Of a stretch of DNA of 60,111 nucleotides, positions 31,201 through 41,315 are shown in pieces. Positions within the stretch are counted from its first letter, which is position 1, and every line of letters begins with the position of its first letter. The position numbers were made by a program, and so were the translations under genes. A model generated the notes under the pieces. That model searched no databases and was not told the DNA's origin. It worked only from the letters and a program-made list of their open reading frames with translations. Source of the DNA: Zelonia costaricensis (Eukaryota; Euglenozoa; Kinetoplastea; Trypanosomatida; Trypanosomatidae); the NCBI GenBank assembly GCA_030849075.1, contig JASAOO010003428.1, positions 1 through 60,111 of the forward strand, read 5' to 3'.

Positions 31201-34200
31201 TGTTCAAGAAGTCGACGAGGTCCTGGTAGCTCCGCGTCGGGGGCCGCGTCGTGTCGCCGCCGCCCGTCACGTACTGCTCTAGCTTGCGCTGCACCTCGCT
31301 GCTGTAGAGGCGCATGTACAGCCGCACCACCCGTGCGTAGCGCTTGTGCTCGTAGACGACAATCAGCCGCCGCTCCTCTGTCGTGCCTTGGGCAATGTCA
31401 GCGCGGCCGATGCCGCACGGCGTCAGCGAGACCGAAAGCGACTTGGATGCCCGGGCGAAGATGACCTCGCCGAGCCACTCGTCCTGCAGCGGCACGCTCT
31501 CCGCGGCACGCGACGGGTCACTCATGCGCACCGTGTGCTCGTATAGGCTGCACGGCAGTCCGTTGCGCCGCAGGTACCAGGCGCGCCCGCCACACTGCTT
31601 CAGTGGCACGCAGTTGCGAAAGGATACCCTCGACACCGCCTCGGTGCGGAGGTTGCGCACCGTTAGCAGCTCGCCGCGCCGCTGCGTCACCTCGAACGTG
31701 TCGTCGCCGCCATCGCTCGTGTGCACGAGGGTGCCGTTGTGGAAGCGCCGCTTGCGCTCGTCCGTGTTGAGCACTGGCACGAAGGGGGCGATGTGGCGCT
31801 TCTCCAGGGCCCAGCGGCGCCGGTTCGCCGTGGACGCGACGGACGCGCGGATCTCCTCGAGGAACTCGACCGGCGCGTCGTTCTCGATGCTGACGGTGGC
31901 GAGCCGCTTCGTCATACTCAGCAGCCGGTCCTGGTGCAGCGATACGAGGTGCGACAGCGACTCGTTCTCGCACAGGCACGACAGCGTGAGGAGAAGGCGC
32001 GACATGACGAAGCCCTCCGCGACGGTGGCACCCTCGTTGCGGTCGCGGCGGCTCAGGAACCACTCCTCGGAGATGGCGCTACTCTCGTTGATGAGGTAGT
32101 GCTGTGCTGGCACCGACACCACCTCCTCCGTCTCCAGCAGCTGCACGCGGATGTTGCGGTTGTCAACGCTGAGGCGGCGGCACTGCGCGAGGCGCTGGTC
32201 CATCAGGATGTAGCCGAGGTTCGACTTTTGGAAGAGCCCGCGGCACGGTGTCAGCGGCAGGCGGCAGTTCTCGCGTGTCACGAACCAGACGCTGCCGTCG
32301 CGGCCGACCGTCTTCAGGATGTTGCCTGTAACATCCTCCACCGTCGTCGTCAGGGTGCACGCCCGCTCAGGGAAGATGGACGCCGTCGTGCCCTTCTTTC
32401 CCAGCAGCACAAAGCACCCGATGGGCTGCACGGAGTTCTCGCTGTCCTTCAGCGCGACCGACTTCGTACCCACCACGACCCAGTCGCGCGAGATGGTGAT
32501 GCGGCCGGCAGACGCGTCGTACTTGAGGGTGATGCGGGAGCCGCGCCGGAATCCGTACGGGTCGCGGCTCCGGTTGTCCAGCGGCTGCCGCAGCGACGGG
32601 TCGCTGCAGTACGTCGCGATCGTAGACACGTTCGCCAGGCACTTGTTGCGCAGCTTGTCGCGCGTCGCTTGCACGATCTCCTGCGCCGGGCCCAGCCCCA
32701 CGAACACCGGCGCGTCCGGCGAGAGCGGGCTGCCGTCGACGGTGTCGACAACGACCGAGAACGACTCGGCGTCGTCCTGGCCGACGAGGCCCCAGGCACA
32801 GAGCGCGTTGTCCTCCACCGCCTCCGCGACGCAGTTCATCTTCGCCTCTAGCATGCGGCAGCCGCTGCTGCGCAGGTACATGGCGCTGGCGGCCGGGATC
32901 GTGACCTCCATGCCACGCTCCACCGCAGCGGGGGTCGTCGTCGAGCACGCGATGGGCGAGCCGTCCATCATCGTGAAGCTGTGGTTCGAGTGCACGCACG
33001 TGAGGAAGCAGTTGGAGCACAGCGTGTAGTCGGCGCAGTCGTTGCACTTGAACCAGCAGGCGGAGATGCGGGTGTCGCTGAGGTTCGAGTTGCACCCGTC
33101 ACACGCCTTGCGCTCATCAGGCGTGCACAGGGCGTACTGCAGCCTCTGGCACGGAAGCCGGATCGCAGGCGCCATGCTGTTCGACGGCAGCAGCACCGCC
33201 ACGGCGTCCGTGTTGAAGAGGTTCACAAACGGGTAGAGCGGGCCCTCGGCCGGCAGCGCGTCGAAGATGAGCCCCAGCGGGATCTCCTCCCCGTTCACCG
33301 GCGTGCGGAAGGCGTGCATCGTGCGCGCCACTCGGTCAATGTGCAGGCGAATCGTGTCACCGCTGACAACGATGCAGCGCGGCTCGGCGGCGACCGGGAA
33401 GGAGGCGTCGCTGCGCAGGTGTCGCAGCCGCCAGGGCGAGTCGTCCATGTCGTGCAGCGCCCACACCTCCGCCGTGTGCGCGTTGAGGTCCTTGTGCTTC
33501 CAGTGGAAGGAGGAGGTGCAGACCCCGAAGTAGTAGCCGCCGCCAAGGATCTGGCCTTGGTTGCCGCGGATCAGCTGGCAGCGGATGCTGATCTTCACCC
33601 CGGCCGGGATGGCCGGCTCGGCAATCGCAATGAAGGGTGTCGACACACCCTTCGCGCCCGTCGGCACGGTCGCCAGCCGCCCGCAGTAGTGCGTCGGAAA
33701 CAAAAAGCCCTTGTTCGACAGCGCCGCGGAGAAGGTGTAGTCGTGCGGGATGGGCGGTGGGTGCATCGCCGCGATGGACGGCAGGCGGCGCAGCACTGTG
33801 ATGAAGCTGCCCACTCGCAGGCCGTGAAAGAGGAAGTCCCAGTGGTCCTTCTCCTCCAGCACGATCTTGCACCGCTCCTCCTGCTCCGTGCAGCACAGCG
33901 CCTCGGCGGTGATGCGCGGCACGACCATGCGCTCCGCCGCGGCGATGAGGTGGTCGATGCAGCGCCCCAGCCCTGAGAGCCGCGACGTCGGCTGCACCGT
34001 CTCGAACGTGCACGCCGTGCGCGGCTTCGCCGGCGTGCGCATGTTGTACAGGTGCTCGTAGTTGGTCTTGCCACCCAGCGTGAACTTGCAGCGCAGGTCG
34101 TTGAGCCGCGACACCGTCACCGTCACCTCCTCGCCCGCCGAGCTGCGCAGCTGCAGGAGGCGCTGGTCCGGCACGCTTTTGAAGATGGGCAGCGTCACCT

Positions 34201-37200
34201 TGGGGAACTGCTGCACGTGGAGCTCCTCGCAGAGCCGCTGCGCCACAAGGTCCTGGAAGGGGTCCAGCGTCAGCATCGAGCGCAGCACGTCTACCGAGGC
34301 GGCGCCGAGCAGCGTCGGGCCGGTGATCGGCGCCGTCATGCTGCCCGCGCTAATCGCGGCGGCCGCATCGTCGTTATACAGCTGCACGAAGGGGACCAGG
34401 TCGATGTCTTCTGGAATGTCGCTGAAGAGCGTCTTGAGGAACTCGCCTTCACGGTAGAAGTCGATGCAGCGCTTGTCGCGGTCAACCACGACGCGGATCA
34501 CGTCGGCGTTGCCGAACGTGCGTTGGAAGTTGTTGAGCTTCACCGTCGGGTTCGTGGCGTGCGGCAGCTGCGGTGATGTGTCCTGGATAGCCCACACAAT
34601 GGGAGGATTGACGGCCTTCCAGCTTTGCGAGTTGCTCGTCGGCGTCAGCGGGCTGAGCCCCGCGACGGAGACGCCGATGAAGTAGCCACCCTTGAGCGAG
34701 TGCCCCTTCGACATGTTGCGCCGCGTCACCTTGACAGAGAAGGACACCATGCCGGTACGCGGCAGCACGTTGCCCAGCACAATGCTGCGCTGCGCGTCTT
34801 GCAGCATGTGCGCGTGTTGTACGTTCACGATCGACATGGCGTTTGCGTCGCAGTCGCACCACATCGGCACAAACGGAATCACATCCTCGCTGTCAGTCGC
34901 GCTGTTGGCGTTCTCGAAGAGGGTCGACACGAGGTTGCCGGCAGCCTTGCCGTCGGGGACGTCCTTCACGTGCACAATGACGTCCGGCAACAACCCGATC
35001 GTGGCGATCTGCACCGAGTGCAGCGGAAGTAGCATCAGGATGGAGACGGCGTCGAAGACCATGTTGCTGATGTGCTCGCTGAGGAGGATGCCGTGGGTGG
35101 CGATGTGGCGGATGGTCGCAATCAGCATCATGATAGAGTACTCAGCGACACTGAGCGCCACAGCCTGCTGCACCCGAGTGGTTGGGTTGCTGACCGACGA
35201 GCCGCCGACGCCGATGTTCATGAGCGACGAGGTGACGCTGTTGACGTGTCGGCACACGACGTCGCACGCCTGCGAGAGGGCGCCGCGGGCGCTCTGGCTC
35301 TTCGACTCCTGCACAGCGCACACACGCGCCGTCATGTAGTGCAGCACCATCTCCGCCGTCGAGGTAATGCGGTACCACGTCGGCCCGCTCGGAATCGTCA
35401 GCGCTGGGTGCAGCTGGCGGTAGTCGTAGGCGAAGGGCACCGTGCCAAAGTTGACGGCCACGCGCACCATGCTGCCGTCGTCGAACGAGATCACAGGGTA
35501 CAGCAGGGCGCTGTCGGTGTTCGCGCTGTTGGGCACGTTGACGCGGCCGGCAAACGAGAGGAAGCGACCGTTCAGCGTGTAGAAAAGCAGCCGCGATGTC
35601 GCCACGATGCCGCAGCCGACCGTGTCGCCCTCTGCAAAGGGCGGCAGCTGCGCCAGCTCACCGCCGTGCAGGTCGCCGAGACTGCTGTAGGAGAGCATGA
35701 GGTCCTCCCCACGCACCGCCAGCTCTGCGCGCGGCAGCTGCACCCCGACCTCAAACTTGCCAATCGGCGAGTTGAGCTTCACCTCGTAGTAGTAGACCCG
35801 CGGCACGCCCTCCTTCCAGCTCAGCTGCCACCCCTCGTCAGCGCGCACCAGCACCGCCGGGCCCGAGCCCTTCTCCACGACGACACCCAGCTGCGAGCGT
35901 GCCGTCTGGATGGCTGGGATGACAACAGAGAAGCCGTTCGGGAAGACGCGGCTGAGCGACGTAAAGTCGGCGGCGCCAAGCAGCTCCGTGCGCACCGCCT
36001 GCTCCTGGTCGGCGGCCACGTCCTCCGACTGCCGCGACGCCTCATGCCGCACGCGCCACGGCGACGTCAACGCTGCCAGCGCGGTAGGTGAGCCAATCTG
36101 ACTTTCGAGAAACTTGAGCAGGTCCTTCTCTGTCTCGAAGTTGCGCTTGAACTCCTCGCAGTCCGCCTCATCCCACGGCAGACACAGAATGGCGTGGAAG
36201 AGCATCAGCGCGCGGCCGTGATGCGCCTCCTGGGTGAGGGCGGCGCGATAGCCAATCGCGCTGGACGCGTTCTTGAGCACCGCGAAGAAGCCGTGCAGCG
36301 CGCCGTGGAAGGCGCGGCGGACGGCGGCCTCGGCGTCCAGGCCGGCGCCGCGCAGCGCCTCCGTGTAGTGCTGGAAGTTGTCAGTGCACGTGAAGTCCCA
36401 CAGCGCACGCAGCGAGCGAGTGAGGAAGCTGTCCGTCAGCGCTGCGGCGTCGACCTGCAGAAGGCGTGAGAGCAGCTGCAGCCCCTTCTCGATGTTCTGC
36501 GCGGCGTGCGCGCGGCTGATCAAGTCCGCCTCCACCATGGACGGCGTGATGCCCTTCGCCATTAGCACGCGCACCTGCTCAAGCGAGTCGCTCTGCGACG
36601 ACAGCTTCACGACGCTGCGCCGCGAGCTCGTCGAGCCCCGCCGCTCCGACAGCGAGCGCGACCCGTTCATGGAGTTCTCGAGGCGGAGCGATGTGCGGCG
36701 GCCCAGGAGCGGCGTGGTGCCGTCGCCCTCGAACAGGACGCTCTCCACAATCCAGCGGGCGAGGGCTGTGAGGTAGGCGATCGTCTCCTCCTTGGCTGCG
36801 CCTTGCAGCTTCGTGCCCCACTCCCCGCTGAACCAGCGCAGCTTCAGCTCGTCCTCGGCTTGGCCGCGCGTCAGGCCGCAGTGCAGCAGGATGGCAAGCA
36901 GCGCGCGAATGGCTGGCCGCATGGACGGCACAATCGAGCCGCGCATCGCCTTGCACACCTCATCCACGAACTCCTTCCCGTCTGTCCGGTCCTCCAGCAC
37001 GCGCATCGAGAAGTCCGACGCGTTTTCGTGGGCGGCGCCGCGCACGTCGACGGCGTGGGCGGCAAGCGCCCGCGAGGTGAGACCGTAGCGGAACAGCGGC
37101 GCAATCACAATGTCGGAGGACGTGGCCGGCTTGCGCATCAGCTCCGCCGCGGCGGCCAGCAACACCCGAAGCACGGCCTCGCGCATCACCGACGCCAGTG

Positions 37201-40200
37201 AGACATCGAGGGTGAACTCGTACTGGGCAATGGCGGTGAAGCTGTTCTCGCCACGGCCGTGGATGTGCAGCACGCCACCCTCGAGCTTCTTGAAAGAGCT
37301 CGTCTCGTCCATCACGGCGTTGTCTGGCCTGCCATTTGTGGCGTCGCTCTGCATGACAAACACGGGTGGGCTACTTGCCTCCTTGATGAGCGACACGCTG
37401 CGCGCCGCTGAGAAGTCGAGGCAGAGGCGCCAGATGCCGGCGTCCTCCTTGTTTGTCACGTACATGTCGTACGCCTCGTGCGTCGTGAAGGCGACCGTCT
37501 GCTTCGGCGCACTCGGCACAGCGCGCAGACGTGCACACAAGTCCAGCAGGCGCTCCTGCGTCTCGGCCGACACGGAGGCGGGGCACACGTTGGCCACCGC
37601 GACCAGCAGCGGCAGCACGCCCGTCAGGAGGACCGAGTTAGGCTGCTCGTCCACCCGCGCGGTCGTGAAGAGGGACGGGCTCGCGGACATCTGTGCCACG
37701 AACAGCTCCAGCAGCTGGCCAACGTACAGCTCGTTCGGCCGCCCAGCGTGGGCGCGGAGCGTGGACATGACGGCCAGCACGAAGGAGGTCATGAGGTGTG
37801 TGGCCGGCTTCGACTCGCCCGCGTCCTCGGCGGCCTCGCGCTCGCACTGGCGCAGCAGGTTCTTGGCCGCCGCGACGATGTCGCCCGGGCGGTGCTGCAC
37901 GATATGGTGGATGACTGTGTACACGCGCTCCCGCGAAAAGTAGCTCCACTGGAGGTCGTTGTGTGCGCCGGCGTCCATGTGCAGTAGCATCTCCGCCTGG
38001 TCCTCCACCGTCAGCGACCACGCCGTCGCGACCTGCAGCAGCTTGTACGTCACCTCGAAGAACGTCTTTTCGGTGAAGAGCTCCATGATGGCGCTGCACG
38101 ACACCTTCAGCGACCCCGCTATGTCGGAGATGCGCGAGTCGTTCAGCGTCGCGAGGCGGCGGAAGTGCACGAGGGCCAGTGACATGAAAGCGAGCACCTT
38201 CAGCGGCGGCGTCGTCGGCTTCACCTGTCGCAGCGCCTGTGCGAGCACGCGCAGGGTTGTGAAAGACAGCGGCGAGTTCTCAGGCAGGATGCGTTCGAGC
38301 TCGTAGCTCTCCGTGTAGATGGAGCGGTAGATCCGCTGGAGCAGCCACGGCGCCGAGCCGGCCACCACGGTGGCCTCGTTCGGGGCGCACAGCAGCAGCT
38401 CCTGCTCCATGCGTCGGCGCGTGAAGAGGCGGACGGAGCTGAAGGTGGAGAAGCGCTGCTGGTACACGAGCAGCTCAGACTCGTCGCCCAGCAGCGCGTA
38501 CGCGTTCTCGCTGCACGACCGCGGACACTGGTACACCCGAATGATGCGGTTACTCTCCCGGTCCACCTCGGCCACGAGGTCGTCGGAGCCCTTCTCGACC
38601 GGCGGCAGCATCAGGAAGAGCCGGTACGCGCTCTTGAGGACGCGGCCGGACAGCAGCACATCGGCGTCCAGTGGCACCGCCGTGCCGGCGGCCACAGCGA
38701 CCGGCACAGCCACCGCAGGGTCCCACGTGAAGGCCTTCGAGTTGAGCGCGACGCACTGGCGGCTCACCGTCTCCTTCAACCAGGGGCCGGTGCCCTCGTC
38801 CATCGGCAGCGCGAAGAGTGGCGTAACGGCGCTGTCGACAACCCGGTCGCGAAAGTACGTGCGCACCGTCGCCGGCCCGCTGGCCCCGCTCCACAGCGCC
38901 ATCGACCCAAAGTGGCCCGAGCAACGCAGGCACTCAACCGTCTTGATCTTCATCGTCTGCGACTGCGTGTAGTGCGGCCCACTCAGCTCTACGATGGCGG
39001 AGTTGACGCTCACCGACCAGACCCCGCGGCTCCACTGGGCGTGCAAGAAGTACCACTGGCTGCCCGACGGCAGCACACCCTGACACACCGTCGTGCCCTG
39101 CCGCAGCCGCAGCAGGTTACCGCTCACCTCAATCGACAGACTCTCACCCGAGTCGGGCACGATGCGGGCGAGGGTACCGGCGCAGTCGCCGTACGCGTGT
39201 GTGCACAGTGAGAAGCAGTCTAACGCGTCCGTGGTCGGGCTCGGGAAGGTAGCACAGTAGGGCTTGTCGGTCGACTCGAGCATGTGCAGCGACGCGCCGG
39301 CGCCGGTCGGCAGCAGCGGCGGCGGCACCGTCTCCAGCACGCCGGCGTGGTAGTTCGTCACAAGCGCCACGCTCTCAGTCGTGCGATCCTCCTTCGTGAC
39401 GAGATCGGTGGTGAGCACGGCGTGCCGCAGCCCGCTGGCGTCGGTGCAAATGAGGTGCGTTGAGTCTTCCGAGAAGGTCGCGTTCCAGCACCCCGCGACG
39501 ACCTCCGGCAGCTCCCGCACTGCGTGGACGGACCCTGTCGTGAGGTTGACCATCATCGCCTTCTGCGCGCCGACGGTGGCGAGGTACTGCTGGTTGGGGC
39601 TGACGCAGAAGCGCTGCACCCCCGTGCCTTCGCCTAGCATCATCTTCATCTTGATCGGCTCATCTTGGTAGCAGTCGATGGGCGACGTGATGGGGCACAT
39701 ATCGGCCGCGTGCAGCGAGAAGGACCGCACCACCTCGCTAGCGTGCGGAACCGTGACTGGGAAAATGCTGGCCGAGGCCACGGTCAAGTGCTCCAGGATC
39801 TCGGCGTAGCGCAGCACCTCGTCGAGCTGGTGCCGGCGACCGACCAGAAGCCCCGCAATGGCGCACCGCTCCATCACCTGCGCCGACGGCGGCGTCGTCT
39901 CCTTCACCGAAACCTCCAGCTGCGTCAGGAGCTCGCTCACCACCGACGGCGCCAGCGCGAGGGAGAGGTTGACGTCGGAGAGGAGCCGCTGGTAGAGCAG
40001 CTGCAGCGAGCGGACGTGGGCGTGGGCGCCGTTCAGCAGGTTGACAGACATCATCAGGGCGTCGGACTGCTGCTGGGCGCCGAAGGTGGAGGAGTAGACG
40101 AAGAGGTCGCTCATCGAGTTGTCGGTTGAGTGCGTTGCCGGGGTATTGTAGCCCTCGCTGCGGTTCGGCACGGTGCTCTGGTTCGCCTCCTCCATCGTGA

Positions 40201-40684
40201 GCCGCAACGTCTCCTTGGCGTCGAGGATCACCTGCTCGTAGATGAGGAACGGCGTCGGGGTGGGGGCCACGCTGTTGTACGCGTTCGCCAGGCTGCGCAC
40301 GTGCCGCACCACCGACTGCGGGTCGATGGCGGCGTCGCCGTCGAAGTCGGGCGGGGCCGTGGGCAGCGCAAAGTTGGCCTTGGGGTCGGGCTGGTGCCGC
40401 TTGCGGTACGTGCGGTAGCCGGCGGCGTAGAGCTGCGAAAGTGGGATGGCGTCCAGCTCGATGGCGCCCTTGCTCTCGCCGCTCGGGTCCTGCATGTACA
40501 TGGTGCCCTTCTGGTACGCGGTGCACTCAACGTAGTGCGCCTCGTACGTTGTGGAGCGGGCCGGGACAGTGTCGGCCGCCGCCGACGTCGTGGCGGTGTC
40601 GCCCAGGAGCGAGATCGGCGGCGGCGGCGTGCTGCGCACCCCCGGCAGAGGCCCCAGCCAGTTCTCGATGCCTCCGAAGCTCAT
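28229..40684 (-). CDS. Giant HECT E3 ubiquitin ligase with SPRY-like modules and ZZ zinc finger
   Basis: 4151 residues from ATG 40684; 62 further in-frame residues to 40870 are Pro/Arg-rich and likely leader. In order: an N-terminal region with a lectin/LamG-like segment (~490-610); long helical, armadillo-like stretches (~850-1400); a SPRY-like domain (~1615-1750, YYYEVKLNSPIGKFEVGV); two or three further SPRY/concanavalin-like modules (~1955-2110, ~2330-2500, ~2595-2770); a ZZ finger (~2527-2570) with CDGCN, CWFKCNDC and LCSNC; another SPRY (~3490-3630, GRYYYEVTLPDRITSAYAIGWG); and a HECT domain (~3790-4151). The catalytic Cys is C4119 in QACGSLITVPQY, 33 residues from the C-terminus, the usual HECT position. 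It transfers ubiquitin from E2 via that Cys. The substrates are unknown; ZZ and SPRY modules bind peptides or degrons in other proteins. Confidence 0.92.
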   Translation of the reverse strand: MSFGGIENWLGPLPGVRSTPPPPISLLGDTATTSAAADTVPARSTTYEAHYVECTAYQKGTMYMQDPSGESKGAIELDAIPLSQLYAAGYRTYRKRHQPDPKANFALPTAPPDFDGDAAIDPQSVVRHVRSLANAYNSVAPTPTPFLIYEQVILDAKETLRLTMEEANQSTVPNRSEGYNTPATHSTDNSMSDLFVYSSTFGAQQQSDALMMSVNLLNGAHAHVRSLQLLYQRLLSDVNLSLALAPSVVSELLTQLEVSVKETTPPSAQVMERCAIAGLLVGRRHQLDEVLRYAEILEHLTVASASIFPVTVPHASEVVRSFSLHAADMCPITSPIDCYQDEPIKMKMMLGEGTGVQRFCVSPNQQYLATVGAQKAMMVNLTTGSVHAVRELPEVVAGCWNATFSEDSTHLICTDASGLRHAVLTTDLVTKEDRTTESVALVTNYHAGVLETVPPPLLPTGAGASLHMLESTDKPYCATFPSPTTDALDCFSLCTHAYGDCAGTLARIVPDSGESLSIEVSGNLLRLRQGTTVCQGVLPSGSQWYFLHAQWSRGVWSVSVNSAIVELSGPHYTQSQTMKIKTVECLRCSGHFGSMALWSGASGPATVRTYFRDRVVDSAVTPLFALPMDEGTGPWLKETVSRQCVALNSKAFTWDPAVAVPVAVAAGTAVPLDADVLLSGRVLKSAYRLFLMLPPVEKGSDDLVAEVDRESNRIIRVYQCPRSCSENAYALLGDESELLVYQQRFSTFSSVRLFTRRRMEQELLLCAPNEATVVAGSAPWLLQRIYRSIYTESYELERILPENSPLSFTTLRVLAQALRQVKPTTPPLKVLAFMSLALVHFRRLATLNDSRISDIAGSLKVSCSAIMELFTEKTFFEVTYKLLQVATAWSLTVEDQAEMLLHMDAGAHNDLQWSYFSRERVYTVIHHIVQHRPGDIVAAAKNLLRQCEREAAEDAGESKPATHLMTSFVLAVMSTLRAHAGRPNELYVGQLLELFVAQMSASPSLFTTARVDEQPNSVLLTGVLPLLVAVANVCPASVSAETQERLLDLCARLRAVPSAPKQTVAFTTHEAYDMYVTNKEDAGIWRLCLDFSAARSVSLIKEASSPPVFVMQSDATNGRPDNAVMDETSSFKKLEGGVLHIHGRGENSFTAIAQYEFTLDVSLASVMREAVLRVLLAAAAELMRKPATSSDIVIAPLFRYGLTSRALAAHAVDVRGAAHENASDFSMRVLEDRTDGKEFVDEVCKAMRGSIVPSMRPAIRALLAILLHCGLTRGQAEDELKLRWFSGEWGTKLQGAAKEETIAYLTALARWIVESVLFEGDGTTPLLGRRTSLRLENSMNGSRSLSERRGSTSSRRSVVKLSSQSDSLEQVRVLMAKGITPSMVEADLISRAHAAQNIEKGLQLLSRLLQVDAAALTDSFLTRSLRALWDFTCTDNFQHYTEALRGAGLDAEAAVRRAFHGALHGFFAVLKNASSAIGYRAALTQEAHHGRALMLFHAILCLPWDEADCEEFKRNFETEKDLLKFLESQIGSPTALAALTSPWRVRHEASRQSEDVAADQEQAVRTELLGAADFTSLSRVFPNGFSVVIPAIQTARSQLGVVVEKGSGPAVLVRADEGWQLSWKEGVPRVYYYEVKLNSPIGKFEVGVQLPRAELAVRGEDLMLSYSSLGDLHGGELAQLPPFAEGDTVGCGIVATSRLLFYTLNGRFLSFAGRVNVPNSANTDSALLYPVISFDDGSMVRVAVNFGTVPFAYDYRQLHPALTIPSGPTWYRITSTAEMVLHYMTARVCAVQESKSQSARGALSQACDVVCRHVNSVTSSLMNIGVGGSSVSNPTTRVQQAVALSVAEYSIMMLIATIRHIATHGILLSEHISNMVFDAVSILMLLPLHSVQIATIGLLPDVIVHVKDVPDGKAAGNLVSTLFENANSATDSEDVIPFVPMWCDCDANAMSIVNVQHAHMLQDAQRSIVLGNVLPRTGMVSFSVKVTRRNMSKGHSLKGGYFIGVSVAGLSPLTPTSNSQSWKAVNPPIVWAIQDTSPQLPHATNPTVKLNNFQRTFGNADVIRVVVDRDKRCIDFYREGEFLKTLFSDIPEDIDLVPFVQLYNDDAAAAISAGSMTAPITGPTLLGAASVDVLRSMLTLDPFQDLVAQRLCEELHVQQFPKVTLPIFKSVPDQRLLQLRSSAGEEVTVTVSRLNDLRCKFTLGGKTNYEHLYNMRTPAKPRTACTFETVQPTSRLSGLGRCIDHLIAAAERMVVPRITAEALCCTEQEERCKIVLEEKDHWDFLFHGLRVGSFITVLRRLPSIAAMHPPPIPHDYTFSAALSNKGFLFPTHYCGRLATVPTGAKGVSTPFIAIAEPAIPAGVKISIRCQLIRGNQGQILGGGYYFGVCTSSFHWKHKDLNAHTAEVWALHDMDDSPWRLRHLRSDASFPVAAEPRCIVVSGDTIRLHIDRVARTMHAFRTPVNGEEIPLGLIFDALPAEGPLYPFVNLFNTDAVAVLLPSNSMAPAIRLPCQRLQYALCTPDERKACDGCNSNLSDTRISACWFKCNDCADYTLCSNCFLTCVHSNHSFTMMDGSPIACSTTTPAAVERGMEVTIPAASAMYLRSSGCRMLEAKMNCVAEAVEDNALCAWGLVGQDDAESFSVVVDTVDGSPLSPDAPVFVGLGPAQEIVQATRDKLRNKCLANVSTIATYCSDPSLRQPLDNRSRDPYGFRRGSRITLKYDASAGRITISRDWVVVGTKSVALKDSENSVQPIGCFVLLGKKGTTASIFPERACTLTTTVEDVTGNILKTVGRDGSVWFVTRENCRLPLTPCRGLFQKSNLGYILMDQRLAQCRRLSVDNRNIRVQLLETEEVVSVPAQHYLINESSAISEEWFLSRRDRNEGATVAEGFVMSRLLLTLSCLCENESLSHLVSLHQDRLLSMTKRLATVSIENDAPVEFLEEIRASVASTANRRRWALEKRHIAPFVPVLNTDERKRRFHNGTLVHTSDGGDDTFEVTQRRGELLTVRNLRTEAVSRVSFRNCVPLKQCGGRAWYLRRNGLPCSLYEHTVRMSDPSRAAESVPLQDEWLGEVIFARASKSLSVSLTPCGIGRADIAQGTTEERRLIVVYEHKRYARVVRLYMRLYSSEVQRKLEQYVTGGGDTTRPPTRSYQDLVDFLNNAATPPPETAPATAAAQEVYFSMVGYLDAEGLRLKGVFQCQLGKGGPFTLNSCRRFSLLTSVSDRWAVEPLPDCVDATIPVEPHRDMRESTHRLVVLLARHLYLVICSHVEHRPADFLDHIFVFTNHPLADTLVCKDAGTHQLSVMLSEANMRLADPSVKPWDAISLARLATRSLLLRPDAINNVREHLLWDCLHGVVTAAHRCGRYHRHEVLRSITAFVQTRLQYTGIYQQLFSTLFSYVERWVVAGPEDGETKKDVAAGVDLLLALGRPLDEQLHNIPVAPLHCLIDLWRSVTAEVPLPRVVDELQLAVNPGTAPVDTLCTFGDYVRQELKVGKVTSTCGTAGKGRYYYEVTLPDRITSAYAIGWGTVVHNEVPGQHVGSDRNSFAYNGTDINTREGKEEYKIPTESIPGAVVGCLLNMEERTAAWSLNGVVGRFISIPITFSTSTPLFAFASIGTCSGMKVRLRANEFEYAPDGYTDLSGRFARPLVSGYNRDERSTMEVQSYTFYAQLASFLSDAEDYLADQSEQNHGMSVSNLPEDPYKLFLHAYPLLQSYQPSALERFAQVTAVTESCMATANSFVDLDEESVTGTLSQAFLFMKGLVRRSFRHRLLVNVASLEAVTSAPTIFVRVTDLYSGLPRTTESALQHSILAQLYRQIGFFTEEQWGTSPLFKVNLHISGSGHAPVDMGGPYRQLWTFLAFEMMQHPDKCYPNSDFHRNPLFVFVNNSQRISLVPDSQANSTYDLSLFTFFGKIMGHSARALTPLDIDFSPFFWKFLVDDELTIKDFYTHVDSVVEATVKDDNFLLSGVADELIPGFAESVAWLDSDENDEVAAQQRRTIAERCLVHSMDEQLTAIRSGLWSTLSRRVVRCLSWRDLENLVCGESNLTVPDLQKYIRPQLTGSRESYFWQIVEQLTMEQRASLICFASGQRRLPLIRPITVAENNESVDHLPRAQACGSLITVPQYTSLEMFREKLIVALQHQMEMELA

Positions 40685-41250
40685 GACGTCGGCGGCTGCG
40701 ATTGCTGTCGATGTTGTCAGCGCTGTGCCTCTTCTGCTCCGGCGCCCAGAGGGGGTGGGGGCCGCGGGCTGGCCTCCGGTAAGCCGGAGTGGAGCGGACA
40801 AGTGAGGGGGAGCCGCACCGGGGGGTTTGCGGTGGTGCCGGTGCCCGTCAGGGGACGGCGGAGTGGGCACCGTAGCGCGCGTGCGTGGGGGGACAACTAG
40901 GGCAACACGTCACACGGCACACAACGAGCGAGAGAGCTGCTGAAGAGAACAAAAGATGGGGAAGAGCGAGAAGCCAAAGACGCCCGCTGCGATGCTGGCA
41001 GCGTACCACGGACGCAATAGTGGCAGCACGGCGCTGTCAAGTAAAAGCGAGTGCGCAAGGCAAAGCCGACGAGGGGGGAGAGAGACGAACGGGCAGGGAG
41101 GGGGAAGGCGTTGCACGGGGATGAGGGGAAGAGACGAGCGCGCAGCTGTACATTCAACGGAGAAACAGGGACCACACGTCAGGGACACGCGGCGCGCACA
41201 GACGTGAGGCCGGTGGGGGCGAAGAGAACGAGCACGCACAAAGCCAAAAG

Positions 41251-41315
41251 CGAAGACACCGAGACGAAAGGGAAGCGAAGACGCCGAGACGAAAGGGAAG
41301 CAAAGACGCAGGACG
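41251..41315. repeat. 25-bp tandem repeat, about 2.6 copies
   Basis: The purine-rich unit begins cgaagac and occurs at 41251-41275 and 41276-41300 with one base difference, then decays after 41300. It lies in the presumed 5' region of the HECT gene. Confidence 0.85.
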
